Positions 46,619 to 58,800 of a DNA stretch of 64,000 nucleotides are shown piece after piece. The position numbers and the translations under genes are program-made. How positions within the stretch are numbered: the first letter of the stretch is position 1; every line of letters begins with the position of its first letter. This stretch comes from Voacanga thouarsii (taxonomy: Eukaryota > Streptophyta > Magnoliopsida > Gentianales > Apocynaceae): the NCBI GenBank assembly GCA_026120185.1, contig JANUWF010001942.1:1488001-1552000 (forward strand), given 5' to 3'. The notes below the pieces were generated by a model, which was not told the origin of the DNA, made no database searches, and was given only the letters and a program-made list of their open reading frames with translations.

Positions 46619-47400
46619 TGACAACAAATTTGAACTTACGTAATATTTAAGAAACAAATAAGCTTACCGAGACCAATTTCTTAGACTAGTATAGAAACTT
46701 AAGAATTGTTTTTAAATTAGAAAAGTTGCTCTACATGTTAGATGCTCCTTTTCCAATAACTCCAGCCATAGATGCTCCTGTTGATGAGTATGAGGTTCAC
46801 AAGAAGCATAAGAAGGATAGTAACACAGCACCGTGTATCATGCTAGTGTAAATGAACTCTGAGTTACAAAAATATCATGATCATATGGATGTTTACTCTA
46901 TCATGTTCTATGTATGGGAGTTGTTTGATGAACAAGCAATAACTGAGAGATATAAGATCTCTAAACAGTTATTCCGTTCTAAGATGGTAGATGGTGCTTC
47001 AATAGCAGCACATAGGTTGAAAATATTGAGTTTGATTGAGAAGTTTGAATCTCTTGATTTTGTGATGGATCATGAATTAAGTGTTGACTTAATTCTACAA
47101 TCTTTATCAAGTAGTTTTTCACAATTTGTGATTAACTACCAGATAAATAAGATTGATACCACATTACCTAAGTTGATCAATCTTCTTAAGACTATGGAGT
47201 CTCCTATGAAGAAAGAAAATAATGCAGTTTTATTGGTTGATTCTTCTTCTAAGAAGAAAAATATTTCTAAGAAAAAGAAGAAGAATTCAACCAAACCTAA
47301 AGGTGGTGTGAAAAAAACGGAGACACCTGCCATTGAAGGCGCAACTACAAAAATTACCTAGAGGCCGTAAAGGAAAAAAAAGAGAAGGAGAATGAGAAGA
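46619..47400 (+). pseudogene. C gag
   Basis: ATG 46619 (MTTNLNLRNI, then a stop). 'KLTETNFLDWYRNLRIVFKL' region (a stop at the Trp), 'EKLLYMLDAPFPITPAIDAP', then an open 169-codon frame 46852-47361 with 'YSIMFYVWELFDEQAITERY', 'LQSLSSSFSQFVINYQ' and a Lys-rich tail. This is the UBN2-type gag of copia elements. At least three stops. Confidence 0.85.
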
Positions 47401-47469
47401 TTGCAAGCACTTCTACTTTTACTCCTAGTATGTTTATGATTAAGATCAATACTGTCTTTAATGATGAGA

Positions 47470-50400
47470 TTAGGTATTGGATACCGAATGTGGATCTTAT
47501 TTGTGCAATAATATATAGGGACTAAAGAACAGTAGGAAGCTAGATAAAGGTGATGTACATCTACGTGCTGTAAATAAAGTAAAGGTTATTGCACTTGTTG
47601 TAGGGACTTATCATCTATATTTTCCTTTCTAATTAATTTCAGAACTAGAAAACTGCTACAACGTACCAGTTTTACTTAAAGCATTATCCCAGTTGCTTAT
47701 TTAGTTTTATTTAGATTTCATTTGATTTTGAGAATAAAAGTTGTTCTTTTTTATTAAATGGTATTCATTATGGTACAACAACTTTAATAAATGGTTTGTA
47801 TATTCCAGACATGGAAAGCCAAGCTCTCAACATAAATAACTTGAAACTAAGAAAAGATAACATAAACCCATCTTACTAATGGTATTGTCATTTAGGCTAT
47901 GTAAACGAGAATCGCATCTCTAAGTTACACAAGTTTGATGACTTATGGTAATTTGATTATGAATCATATGATATATGTGAATCATGTTTACTTGGTAAAA
48001 TGACTACGGCCTCATTTTTTAAGAAAAGAGAAAGAGCTAAGCAATTAGTGGAGCTAATATATAGTGATGTATATGGACCAATGACATTGCAAATGAGAAG
48101 GATTATTAATACTTCATAACCTTTATCGATGACTATTCTTGATTTGGGTATTTGTATTTAATGAAATATAAGTTTAAAGCCTTTGACAGGTTCAAAGAAT
48201 ACAGAAATGAAGTAGAGAACAACTTGGTAAAAATATTAAAACTTTAAGATCCAATTAAAGAGATAAATACTTGAACTAAGAGTTTCAAAGTTATTTTAGA
48301 GATAATGGGATATTATCTCAATAGACTCCATCGCACACACCTCAACATAACAGTATTTTTGAAAGCAGGAATCGAACTTTATTAGATATAGTTCGATCCA
48401 TGATAGTTTTTAAAAGAACTATCAAAATTAATTATTTTGGGGATATGTATTGGAAACAGTTAGTCCTAAAGGCATTCTCTTGTATTTTGACTTATAACAA
48501 ACATTGATAAAGACTAACTTGTGTTATCTATATGTGATAGGACATGGTCAACCTCAGTTCTTTCAAGGTATGCAAATAACATTGCTAAGCGGCTCTCAAG
48601 CAAATGGAATCCAAAGAAAGGATTGATCAAGTACAACTTCAACTTAAGAGCTTGCAAAATATGAAGTCCTTGTGAAAGAACTTTAGACTAAGAATCATTT
48701 GTCAATGTATTATGTGTAAATTCCTATGTTTCTTTACCTTATGATTCAGTTTGATTTTACCTTGAAGCATACGAAAATAAAATGATTTCAAAGAGTAAGT
48801 TTTCAGATGTTTGGATTGAGTAGTTTGGATGGACTCTACATCGAAAATCTTCATCCTAAACTCTGGAACAGAGTCTAAATATTTCTGCCTAGAAAAGTAC
48901 CATTTTGGATTCACCTTTTTGATGCACCTTCTTCCGATCCTTGGGTCCAAAACTCTAAAAAATCCAACAGCAAAAAACTAGTCGTTACTAGCCATTGTTG
49001 TCTTATTTTTTGCTTCTATAAAAGCCATTTAAACATGATTTTTTTTTTTTGCAAGATTTTTGTGCTATCTTTCCCAGAAACACTCTTATACTTCAGGTTA
49101 CAAAAATCTCTCTTTTCATTTGTGCTTCATAAAGTGAAATTAAATTGTTTAAAAGGTAAAAAGGTGTTGGTGCTTATCTGTTTGCATATCTGCTCAAAGT
49201 TGTGAGCTATATCTGTCTCATTTCTCTCATCTTTTGTATATTAAGGTTGTGGTGTAAAATTCATTTGGAGTGAGCCTTGATTTGTAGTTGGTTGAGAGGT
49301 TTTGGGTAAAACTAAGTGTGGTGATCCTCTTGTGTAATTGGTATAGTCAAACACCATTGATATGATTGAGATTTATAGTAACCTGATTTAAAATCCTTAA
49401 CTGTGAGCTTAAGGTAGTGAATGTAGATCTTAGAAGACCGAACAACTATAAATTGCTTGTTCATCATCCTTGCATTTATTTCTGAATATTTGTGAACTTC
49501 TCTACACAAAGTTTTCAATCTCTCAAAGAGACCTTTATGACTTTCACCAACCCATCTTTACTTCTGTATTAATTGTACATCACTTGACACATCTCTTTAA
49601 GATCCTAGATATTTCTTTAAAGCTTCACGAATTTCTACTTCACATAACCTTCATACATTGCGATTTCTCTTTAAAACAAAAAGAAGTTTTGGAAAATCAA
49701 AATTTGAAAAAGTGTTTAAATTTGCCAAAAACCTTATTCAACCCCCCCTCCCTTTTAAGGTTTTTCAGAAACTACTATTATTCATATTTTAAACAAAGTT
49801 ACATAAAAAAATGGTTGATACCACCCCATATAAGTTATTTTTTATGAGAGACCAAAATTAGCACACTTGAGAATTTGCGGATGTCCTGCTTATGTGAAGA
49901 GTACAAAATCAGATAAACTTGAAGGTAAGTTTGATAAGTGTTTATTTGTTGGATATCCAAAAAAGTCTCATAAATATTATTTCTATCTTCCTTCCAAAAA
50001 CAAGGTGTTTGTTTTTAAGTATGGTATCTTCTTAGAGAAGGAATTCGTACTTAAGGGAGATAGTAGGAGTCAAATTGAACTTAGTGAAGTTCAAGAAGTA
50101 CAAACAGTAATGATTAACTGGTTGATCCCGAGTCTATTAATAAAATAGACAAACTTTCTAATACACAAGAACCTTATAGATTAAATAGGATACATATGAC
50201 ACCTGAGATATACGGATTTCTCATTAGTAACCACAATGATGTATTACTTACAGATGAAGATGAGTCTACCACTTACAAGGAGGTTCTGAAAAGTTCAAAA
50301 TCTGATAAATAACTTGAAGCCATGAAGTCAAAAATGAATTCCATGTATAACAAACAAGTTCGGACTTTGGTTGACCCACCACCCCAAAGGATAAAACTTA

Positions 50401-51360
50401 TAGGGTGCAAGTGAATTTTCAAGAAGAAAACCGATATGGATAATAATGTAATTGCCTATAAAGTATGACAGGTTGCAAAAAGTTATTGTCAATAACAAGT
50501 ATTGAATAGGACGACACATTTTCACCAATAGTGATGCTAAAATTCATTAGAATACTTCTTGCACTTGCGGCTCATTATAACTATGAGATTTGGCAAATAG
50601 ATGTGAAAACAGCTTTTCTTAATAGAAAACTGACCGAGGAAGTGTACATGATACAACCTAAAGGTTTCACATCTAAAAAAGATCACACTAAGATGTGTGA
50701 GTTACAAAGGTCTATTTATGGACTTAAGCAAGCTTTTAAGAATTGGAACATCTGTTTTAATAAAACAATTAAAGATTTGAATTCATACAAAACATGGATG
50801 AATCTTGTATATATAAGAAGGTTAGTGGGAGTGTAATTGTTTCCTATTACTATATGTAGATGACATGTTGCTAAAGAAAATGATGTCTCTACTTTTCAAT
50901 AAGTGAAATGATACACTGTTTCTAGTTTCCAATCTAATAAGGATGATAGCAATTCACAATCAGGCTACGTGTTCATTTTAGGTGCTAGGACAGTTAGTTG
51001 GAAAGGTTCCAAATTGGATACAACTGCCAATTTAACCACTAAGGCTGAGTACATAGCTGCTTTAGGATCAAGAAGCTCATGATGGAACTAGGAGTGATGG
51101 CTAGCATTATTGATCCAATACCTCTGTATTGTGATAACAATGGAGCTATTGCACGAGAAAAAGGAACCACGGTCTCATCAACGATTCAAGTGTGTACTTA
51201 GGTGCTCTCACTTGATTAGAGAAATTGTTAATAGGAAAGATGTAAAGATAGAGAGACTTCCTACTAATTAGAACATAGCTGATCCATTTACAAAGACATT
51301 ACCTCAAAAGAAATATAATAGTCATGTTCAGTTATTTGGTATGCGATACATGAATAATTG
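47470..51360 (+). pseudogene. C pol: protease, integrase, RT, RNase H, interrupted and deleted
   Basis: Very decayed protease near 47490-47600 ('LKNSRKLDKGDVHLRAVNK' is readable). Integrase start near 47890 ('CHLGYVNENRISKL'-like), 'YSDVYGPM' (48062), broken by the solo B LTR between FWGYVLET and TTIIHILN, continuing 'CGCPAYVKSTKSDKLEGKFD' (49873) and 'VFVFKYGIFLEKEFVLKGDS' (50005). RT 'YEIWQIDVKTAFLNRKLTEE' region (50580), 'LQRSIYGLKQAFKNWN' (50703), 'LLYVDDMLL' (50846). Only about 60 bp later RNase H text 'SGYVFILGARTVSWKGSKL' (50960) appears, so some 550-600 bp between RT and RNase H is missing. C-terminal 'ADPFTKTLPQK' at 51270. Confidence 0.85.
48458..49767 (+). mobile_element. Solo LTR of copia family B
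   Basis: Perfect GAAAC duplication (48453-48457, 49768-49772). 1310 bp, matching the B1 5' LTR throughout. Starts AGTTAG (from TGTTAG) and ends TTTTCA. Contains a 'ttctataaaagcc' TATA box near 49013. It interrupts the C integrase codons, which resume in frame after one copy of the target. It arose by LTR-LTR recombination of a second B element. Confidence 0.93.
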
Positions 51361-51365
51361 AGTCC

Positions 51366-51381
51366 AACATAAGTAGGAGAT
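51366..51381 (+). promoter_or_regulatory. Polypurine tract of element C
   Basis: 'aacataagtaggagat' abuts the TGTTAGG start of the 3' LTR. Confidence 0.7.
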
Positions 51382-53128
51382 TGTTAGGATTATGCCCTAA
51401 AAGCAATTATTTGTACAATGTATATTGCACATTTAATTAATAAAAGGCATTCTTTATCTTTCACTTTCCTTATTTCATATGTGTATGTGCGTAAAACTGA
51501 TAGATAAAGTCTCTAACACGATGTACAGTGTTAAGGAAATCGTGATAGAGATCATGATATGAGATTTCTACTATACTATACAGTACTTGTGCTTAAACCA
51601 TCCTTCGTCATAGTATTAGTGAGATAGGATATCATTAATGCGCAAAGACTAGCACGTGTTATACTTCTTAATTAGATCAAGTGGTAGTTTTCATATCCGT
51701 GAGTATTATGATATTCAAAGTTAACATGTTAATGCTTGTTACATGAACAAGTACATTGGATGACCTAGCTCTAAGATAATCACATGAATAACTATTTAGT
51801 ACTAGTGATAGAATCTCATTATAGCAAATGTGCAAGTATCATTAGACTTGAAATCTCCAAAGCACATTGTTTGTTGAGCGTTGTACTTTGATTCTAATAT
51901 TTGGAGTCTTATCAAGGACCATCTATAGAATAGATATTGAGTACAATATAAAGTAAATGAAAGTAGTTAAGAGGGTTAACAAATGATTTATCACTCCTAA
52001 TAGTAGGGGCGTATATTTTAGGCCACTTGTAGGGAATCATTACTCAAAAAGTCCTTGGATAAGGTAGCTATGTGTTGGAATTTGTTCCAAATGATACACA
52101 TGTTAAGTAATAGATTTTGGAATAAGTACTAATAAATTCGGGTTATAATTAATTATATTCTAGAAGGAGTTGACATTAATTCTATACTCTAAATCGAATG
52201 AGATATAGTATAATGAAAGGAGTTTATTGCACTGATATTTTGATATTGAAAGGTTTATGTCAAGCCATTTGACTTTCTAGACTTTTGGGTAGTCATGATA
52301 CATTGCTAGATGCCACTCTTGATCTGCAAGATATATATTTATTAATTAAGGAATTAATAAATTAATCCTAGTTAGAATTAATAAGTTACTTCTAATTATG
52401 AATGATTATTAATTCTATAGTGATTAGAATTAATTTATATTTTACTGCCAATTGACTAGAAAATCTAATAAGTTACACATAATAGAGGAATTGGTACTCA
52501 AGATATTATTTGATAATATTATATGGTTAATTTGTGAGAAGAAATAATTATTATAAGCTAATTAAAAAGTGTTATAATAATTTAGGTGAAATTGTAATTA
52601 TTAAAACCTCATGGACCTAATTACAATTTGCCAAAGCCCAAGCCCATAAAAGACAAGGGCTCTATACATGTTAAGGCGGTGGTTTTGTTTAGGAAATATA
52701 AGCAATCATCCTCTATTCAATAATGATATATGGAAAAGGTTTCCGATGATCAGGAAACAAGAAAAAATATGTAGCCCTTTCTTCTTGATCTCAAAAATTA
52801 TTCTGAGATTTCTCTTTTCTTCTCCTCCATAAATTAATCCCCAAAAGCCACTGTATTTTACTTATTAGCGTAGGTTGTTGGTGCCTAACTCTAGTACAAT
52901 TCCTTGTGTGGATTATTATTAGAGAATTCCTATTCTTGGAATTTGATGGTTCGATTTGATCAGCCTTCAAAAGGGATTCGCACGGGAAATTTTTTTTAAA
53001 AGTTTTGAGGTAATCAATTTTTCTTTACTCTGTTGACCCATTTAATTTCATACGAGTAATCCTATTGCGTAGATTTCGTTTTATTTTTTCATTGCATGTA
53101 AACTAGTTTGCATAATTGAAATCCAATA
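51382..53128 (+). repeat. Element C 3' LTR
   Basis: 1747 bp from TGTTAGGATTATGCCC. It is uninterrupted, and shows the empty sites of both the Tekay-like LTR and B1. The end is set at 53128 by the ATATT duplication; the terminal dinucleotide reads TA instead of CA, so the right edge is slightly less sure than the left. Confidence 0.8.
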
Positions 53129-53133
53129 ATATT

Positions 53134-53274
53134 TAATTTGGTTAAATAATGAGAAAAGTAGGAAGTAAGAGTAATTGCTACATTTCCTAAGGTTCTTTGA
53201 CACTTGCCAATGATATCTATGCTACACGATAGGTGCACTTGCATATATGTATATGTTGTGTGACTTGACTTGAC
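53134..53274 (+). mobile_element. Level-0 Tat/Athila-type LTR, final segment
   Basis: 'ctaaggttctttgacacttgccaat' followed by 'ctacacgataggtgcacttgc' is the familiar end of Tat/Athila LTRs. This continues 4784 across element C and shows that the whole nest sits in one LTR. The exact end (53260-53280) is uncertain. Confidence 0.55.
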
Positions 53275-54254
53275 ATTTTAATTTGTAAAGCTTAAGTGAT
53301 TGTGGGGCATCGTTGAATTTAATTCTATATAGATGAAAGCACACATCATGTAGAAATTATGTTCTATGGGGGGATTATTTGAGGAACAAGTGTGTTATGA
53401 AATGTAATGTTATTATGGATTTCGGGATTTTGTATATTGTTGATGACATGTATGCTTCGGATCTAATGTTATGTCGTGTTAGGAGCATGAACTTAGGTAA
53501 TAGTGTATTTGGATATTGCATAGAACCTAGGATCTATCTTATATTAATTGATTTGTTTTTATCAGTATGTTATGTGATTTTCGATAAGCATGTTTTATGC
53601 TATAAGCATAAGAATATATTTTGCCAAGGAGTCTATATGAAATGAAGTGTTAACAGTTGAGGTGGTAAGATGGTTGAACTAATATAGAGATCATGTTTAT
53701 CATATATGATGCTTGCTGCTTAGATGTGATTGCCTATATGACTTAGTGTATTTTGAATGTACATATGTGAGTGTTTGATTAGGTGATGAGAATTTGAAGG
53801 TAGTGTTGAATGATTTTGGTTAGAATGACTTATATAATGAGGTGAATGTGGAAGTTGTACATTAAAGTGTGAGTTTGTATAACTAGTAGAGTAGACATTG
53901 ATTGAGGGAACTTTGTTAGACGAGGTTGGATTTCAGAACTAAGGAGTAGGACAATAACTAGAATATTTGTGAAAGCTTAAGCAAGTAAACCCTTACATTT
54001 CATCAAAATATTATGCACACAAGGTTTATTTTGGAAAATTTGATATAGTGATTATTTATGAAGTAGGAGTCCTGCATGAAATTTCTTGATTAACTAATTT
54101 ATAAAGTTCATAAATTTTTCTTCATGCATGAAATAAATAGTGAAAATTATAGCATTTCCTGTGAAATATTGGCTCCATTTAGCATGGTCATTTTACAAAA
54201 AAGTTTTGAGAACAAAATACATCATGCTTCTATTTTTCTAGGGTATGAGTAAAA
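53275..54254. other. Unassigned AT-rich repeat-like DNA
   Basis: About 1 kb without a credible gene. An 88-codon frame at 53379-53645 has no recognisable domain. The stretch may be the U3 side of the degraded Tekay-like LTR that follows. Confidence 0.4.
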
Positions 54255-55160
54255 CTATTTAAAAGAATCATTGTACTTTATGTACGAGGGAAGTTTGAAT
54301 ACATTTGAAAATGATGAGCTAATAATGTAAGAATGCCTACTTTGAGAATTATCCTTGAATAGGATTGCAAAACGTTGAGTACTCAATAAAGGTTGACTCC
54401 TTATACTAGCCCTTGAGGATATGAGAATACCTTTCAGTAAGAGGTGCACCTCTAGAAGGTGGACTCTGAGAAGGTGTTAGTACTTGTAAGTTGAGGTCCT
54501 AAGCTAGCAAAACGATTTCTTGGAGAGCTAGAGGTCGAACGTGAGACCTCCGTAATGTTTTGGGGAGAGGGAAGGTGGAGTACTTCTCTCTATGTTATGT
54601 CAGTAGGGTAAATACCTATTTGTTAGTCGTGTCAATATATTAAAACCTATCCATTAGTTGGGATCGCCAAAGTGCTTTGCCCTCACATGATTACATTGTT
54701 TTAATTCTGTTTTCAAGAGTACATCAAGAATTCACCCTAAAAATTTCTTAAGAAAATATTTTGGAGGTATTTTGTGAAACTTGTATACTACAAGGTTTGT
54801 TTGTCATGTATTATACTTTTAAAAAGTTTCATATGCACACTATAGGGCTTACTAAAATTCCCTCACACTGTTTTCATCATGTTTCTATTCAGGGAGATCA
54901 AATCCTAACAAGGTTGGGAGTTCTGTTGTTTGAGAATTTCATTTAGTTTATTTGAATGTCAATATTATTTTGGGACTTGGCTTGTCAATTTGAAGAAATT
55001 GCACAAGTTTTGAAGTGTTGTAATATGATTTACATATTTCCTTAAGTTTTCAATTGTTTTTAGTTATAAAGACCTCTGATTTAATGAACGGGGGCGACCC
55101 ATCCATCATAATTTATAGTTTTAAAATTTTAGAGAGTCTCTTTATGATTTAGATAAATTC
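54255..55160 (+). mobile_element. Degraded Tekay-like LTR fragment
   Basis: Three blocks line up in order and spacing with the solo LTR at 4977-9110: 'aacgttgagtactcaataaa' (54371, compare 8008), the 'gggcttactaaaattccctcac' to 'ttcagggagatca' block (54845, compare 8744) and 'tataaagacc...gggggcgacc' (55066, compare 9026). The rest has drifted. Ends are not definable. Confidence 0.6.
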
Positions 55161-55259
55161 TGGTGTGTAAATTGTAATAAACCATAAATGTGAATCTGCG
55201 GTCTTCAAGTATTTGCTGTCTTTTGAAAATCATCACTATGAAAGGACGCCTAAACTCAA

Positions 55260-55838
55260 AAAGGAAAAAACCAAAAACAAAAACAATAAAAGGTTACGCT
55301 CCAAATACACCGCCCGGTGCCCGTTGAAAGCTTCCCCAAAGAGTGCTCTTCCTCTTCCTTCTTCCACACTCATTCAGTCCTCACTTCTCTGTCTCTCACA
55401 CAGCACCCAGCGGCCAGCACACAACACACACGCTGTCTCTCTCTAACAGAAGATCGAATTGCAAATTCTCTCTATAGACATATGTGTGTACTTTTTTTGG
55501 TATACACGTGCGTTGGATATGTGCCGTCGAATTTTGACCTCGATCCAACTTTGGGTTTCGGGATTTAACACATTCTCAATTTTACCCAATGTCTTAAACC
55601 CTGGATTTTCTCATTTTCTCTTCATTTGAGAATTTCCATTGTGGAATGGAGTGGTCGTAGTATTTATCCCTTCGTTGCCTTCAAAGTTTACTGGTAAAAT
55701 GCTGTGTAAGTGTAGTGAGCAATGCTATATATTCTGTTCTATGTTTTTTTTTCTTTTTTTTTTTTCTAATTTCCGTTTGGTTTGCAGATTGAGTGTTGGC
55801 TCTTTGAGGTAATACATTTTGAATTGAAATTTTAGGAG
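55260..55838 (+). promoter_or_regulatory. Core promoter and 5' leader of the O-fucosyltransferase gene
   Basis: 'aataaaagg' at 55285-55293 is a weak TATA-like element. From 55340 to 55445 the plus strand is strongly pyrimidine-rich (CTTCCTCTTCC, CTCTGTCTCTCAC), as is common at plant transcription start regions. A 'ttggtttgcag' at 55777-55787 could be the acceptor of a 5'-UTR intron ending 51 bp before the ATG. Start site and leader intron are inference. Confidence 0.45.
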
Positions 55839-58800
55839 ATGAAATCGAAAATAAAGTGGGCTGCATTAGCAGGGCTCGTGTTGTCATTTGTGTCGTTGTT
55901 AGTGCATTTGTTTCTGGCTAAGTCGAGTGCTAATTGGGTACAGTTCAGTGTAACTAAAGGTTTCCCTTTTCCTGATGATTTGAATACCCTGAATGCTGCT
56001 GGCAAAAAGGTAAAGCGGAAAAATAGAAATTTTGTGACATTTTTGCGGCTTTATGTAATTATAATGCTTTCAATTCTTCTCGAACCATTTGTTTGAAACA
56101 CTTTGATTAGGATCAAGCGTATTGGAGGTTGTGGGGCGAGATTAAGGTATTGAAAGCTTTGCAGCCGTATGCAAAACCAAGAAGTGCATATCCTGGTAAT
56201 GTGCGTAGTGAATTTGGCTCATTCTTGTTCTTTGTTCCTTATTCAGTTCATGTCTATGCTTCATTGTTGTTCTGTCTTTTTGAATGATTGTTGTGTTGGG
56301 GGTGGAAGCCGCAGTTCATCAGAAATGCTGGTAATGTGGGAGTGAAATTGGGGAAATGGTAAAAATGACGTGATCCAATATTGTTTATGCTAAGTAATTA
56401 TTTTGTTGTGATTGGCCTGAAGTATAATGATATTAATTAAACTTGTTGGGTGATTTTTTTAAAAATAAATTATATATATGTGTGTGTGTTGTTTGGAGCC
56501 TTTTAGAATGGCATTTAGATTGTGGGACGGTAGTTGCAGAAAACAAGAAAGGTTAGGTTGCAGAAGCATGGCTAGAATTTTGAAACTAATTGTAAAAACA
56601 TATGCATGCAAATGTTCATTTGAAGTCAATATTTTTAACTTAGGTCGGGTGGCTTGGCTGACAGTTTCTGTTGCCTCTTCAATTTATCCAAGCTCCCCCC
56701 CACCTCACCCTCCCTCTACCCAAAAAAAAAAAAAAAGATAAAATGAGAATTTGGATATGGACGTAAATTTTTCTTTCTGTAAATTTGTATGTTTCATTAT
56801 GAAAAGTGCTCTCTGCTCCATAGTGCCTGCAAATGGTTTTTATTTAAACAAGTTACATGTCAGTCTGTGTAGTTATCTATCAAAAGGGGACAATTTGGTT
56901 TCACTAGAAGCTGAGGATGTCTAGATTGGTTGATGTATCATAAGTGTGAAATTTTTGAGGAGGCTATCTTCGTCTTTCACCTAGACAAAGTAATCTATTG
57001 GAGAGGGGAAGGAGTTGGAGAAGAATGCTTTAAAACTTATATTTTGAAAAAATATTTAAGACGTGATAGCTATAAGTATTAAGTCCTTCTCTTGGTTGTC
57101 CTATAGTACTAAATATTTTCTGAATTCTTTGCAGAAGTATTCTTACTATTACTTGTTTAGTGCCTGGAAACAGTAAGTCTGGATGCTTTATTTCGGATAT
57201 GCTTCTGCCTGAAGATAAGTTAACCAATAAAGAGGTTATATCCATAAGTTCATTGTTGTATTGTGCAGCTTTGTGTATGTTGCTTTCATTGATTTTTTAC
57301 AATTTTTCGAGATATCTTACCGTTATATATTTGTGCATGAACAATATGAAATGTAGAAGAAATCTAGAGGCTATGATAGCATGTAGCAACAAAAATAAGT
57401 TTTCAAGTATGATTAGCTGCTACTTTGTATCTTTTTCTTGGGTAGTTATTTTAAGGTTTAAGTTTAACATTGCACTTTTATGCTGCTGTCTCTCGTCTTC
57501 TTGTCAAATGATTTTCTCTCTTATTTCAGCTCCAAGTGCAGAAAACAATGGCTTCATATATGCAAAAATTTTTGGTGGATTTGAGATGATCAGAACTTCA
57601 GTATGCTCCTACTTCTGTGTTGAGCTTTACACAATCAATTATTTCTATCTTTTTTTCCATTAAATTTGTAATTGATAACAAATATGATAGATTTGCGATC
57701 TGGTTGCCATATCAAGGCTTCTAAATGCGACACTTGTTATACCGGAGATTCAACAAAGTTTGCATTCAAAAGGAATCAGGTAGATAGTATTTCAAAGTGA
57801 GGAAGAAAAAATCATATCAAAATCTTAAGCTGAGTATAGAACTGTACTTGTTTCTTTGCAGTTCCACGTTCAAGAGTTTTTCATATATCTATGATGAGGA
57901 GAAGTTCATTGCAGCTCTGGCAAATGATGTGATCATTGTGACTGATCTTCCCCCAGATTTTAAGGAGGCCAGAAAACGGAAACAGTTCCCAACTTTTAGA
58001 CCCCAAAGTACAGCTTCTGTGAGTTTTTATACAACCAACATCTTACCTAAACTAAAGAAAGCAAAGGTCATTGGACTCATAATAACTGGTGGAGGTTGTC
58101 TCCAGGTATAGTCTCTATCTATCTTATTTGAGTTCAAAAAATGCCTCATCTAAATACCACAAATTTGTCTCATTCTGTGAAGTGTGTGTTGCCTTATAAG
58201 GAAACAATTACTTTTGTTCAAAATAATTTTGTGTTTGTCTTCAACTATTCCTTAATAGGAATTTATTTATGGTGTCTTTCACCTGAACATAGAACAAACC
58301 TTCAACAAAGATATTTCATTTATTTGGAATTAACAACTGAGACAATAATGCGATTATGTTATACAAGGCTTTAGTTAAGTTTGTATAAGAAGTTTTTGAA
58401 CGTAAATGAGAAGTGGTTTGTTTCTAAAACAAATCTTTCATGCCTCCAAAAGTTTATGGAATGTAATAACTTTCATTTGCCAGCTAGCATATCTAACCTT
58501 CTGCCATGCGCCTTTGCAGTATGATTTTGTGATTTTGTTCGGCTAGGTCCCTTGTCTTTTGCCAGCTTGCTGCTCTTTTAGGCATGATTCAGCATTGGTA
58601 TTATGGTCTTAGTACTAAACATATTTTGGCTTCTATACATGATTTGGTGTAATTGCATATGAGTGGAATTTTTAGGCTTGGCATGGAGTTGGTTACCTCA
58701 GCTTCTTTACATGGTATGTTTTGTCAAAAGTGTTGATCCAGTAGTCTAAGGTGGTGCTTGTTTGGGTTGAGTTCTCCTGTTTAATTCTCAACTGGAGAAG

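Larger units (their letters stand above)
4785..53128 (+). mobile_element. Ty1/copia element C (host of the inner nest)
   Basis: ATATT stands at 4780-4784 and again at 53129-53133. The 5' LTR start (4785, 'tattatgtttataccc') aligns with the 3' LTR start (51382, 'tgttaggattatgccc'); the first has TG changed to TA, and the far end reads TA instead of CA. The 5' LTR is cut by a Tekay-like solo LTR and by element B1 and only its first 370 bp or so survive. Gag, integrase, RT and RNase H remnants occupy 46619-51360. A solo B LTR interrupts the integrase. The terminal TSD is short and one terminus is mutated, so the outer limits are likely but not certain. Confidence 0.7.

Noticed and set aside
53379..53645. 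88-codon plus-strand frame as a host gene
   Set aside because: No recognisable domain, AT-rich repeat context and no splice or promoter context.
57160..57663. 167-codon frame overlapping exon 3 of the fucosyltransferase gene
   Set aside because: Reads through intron 2, exon 3 and intron 3; the spliced frame with the conserved family motif is different.
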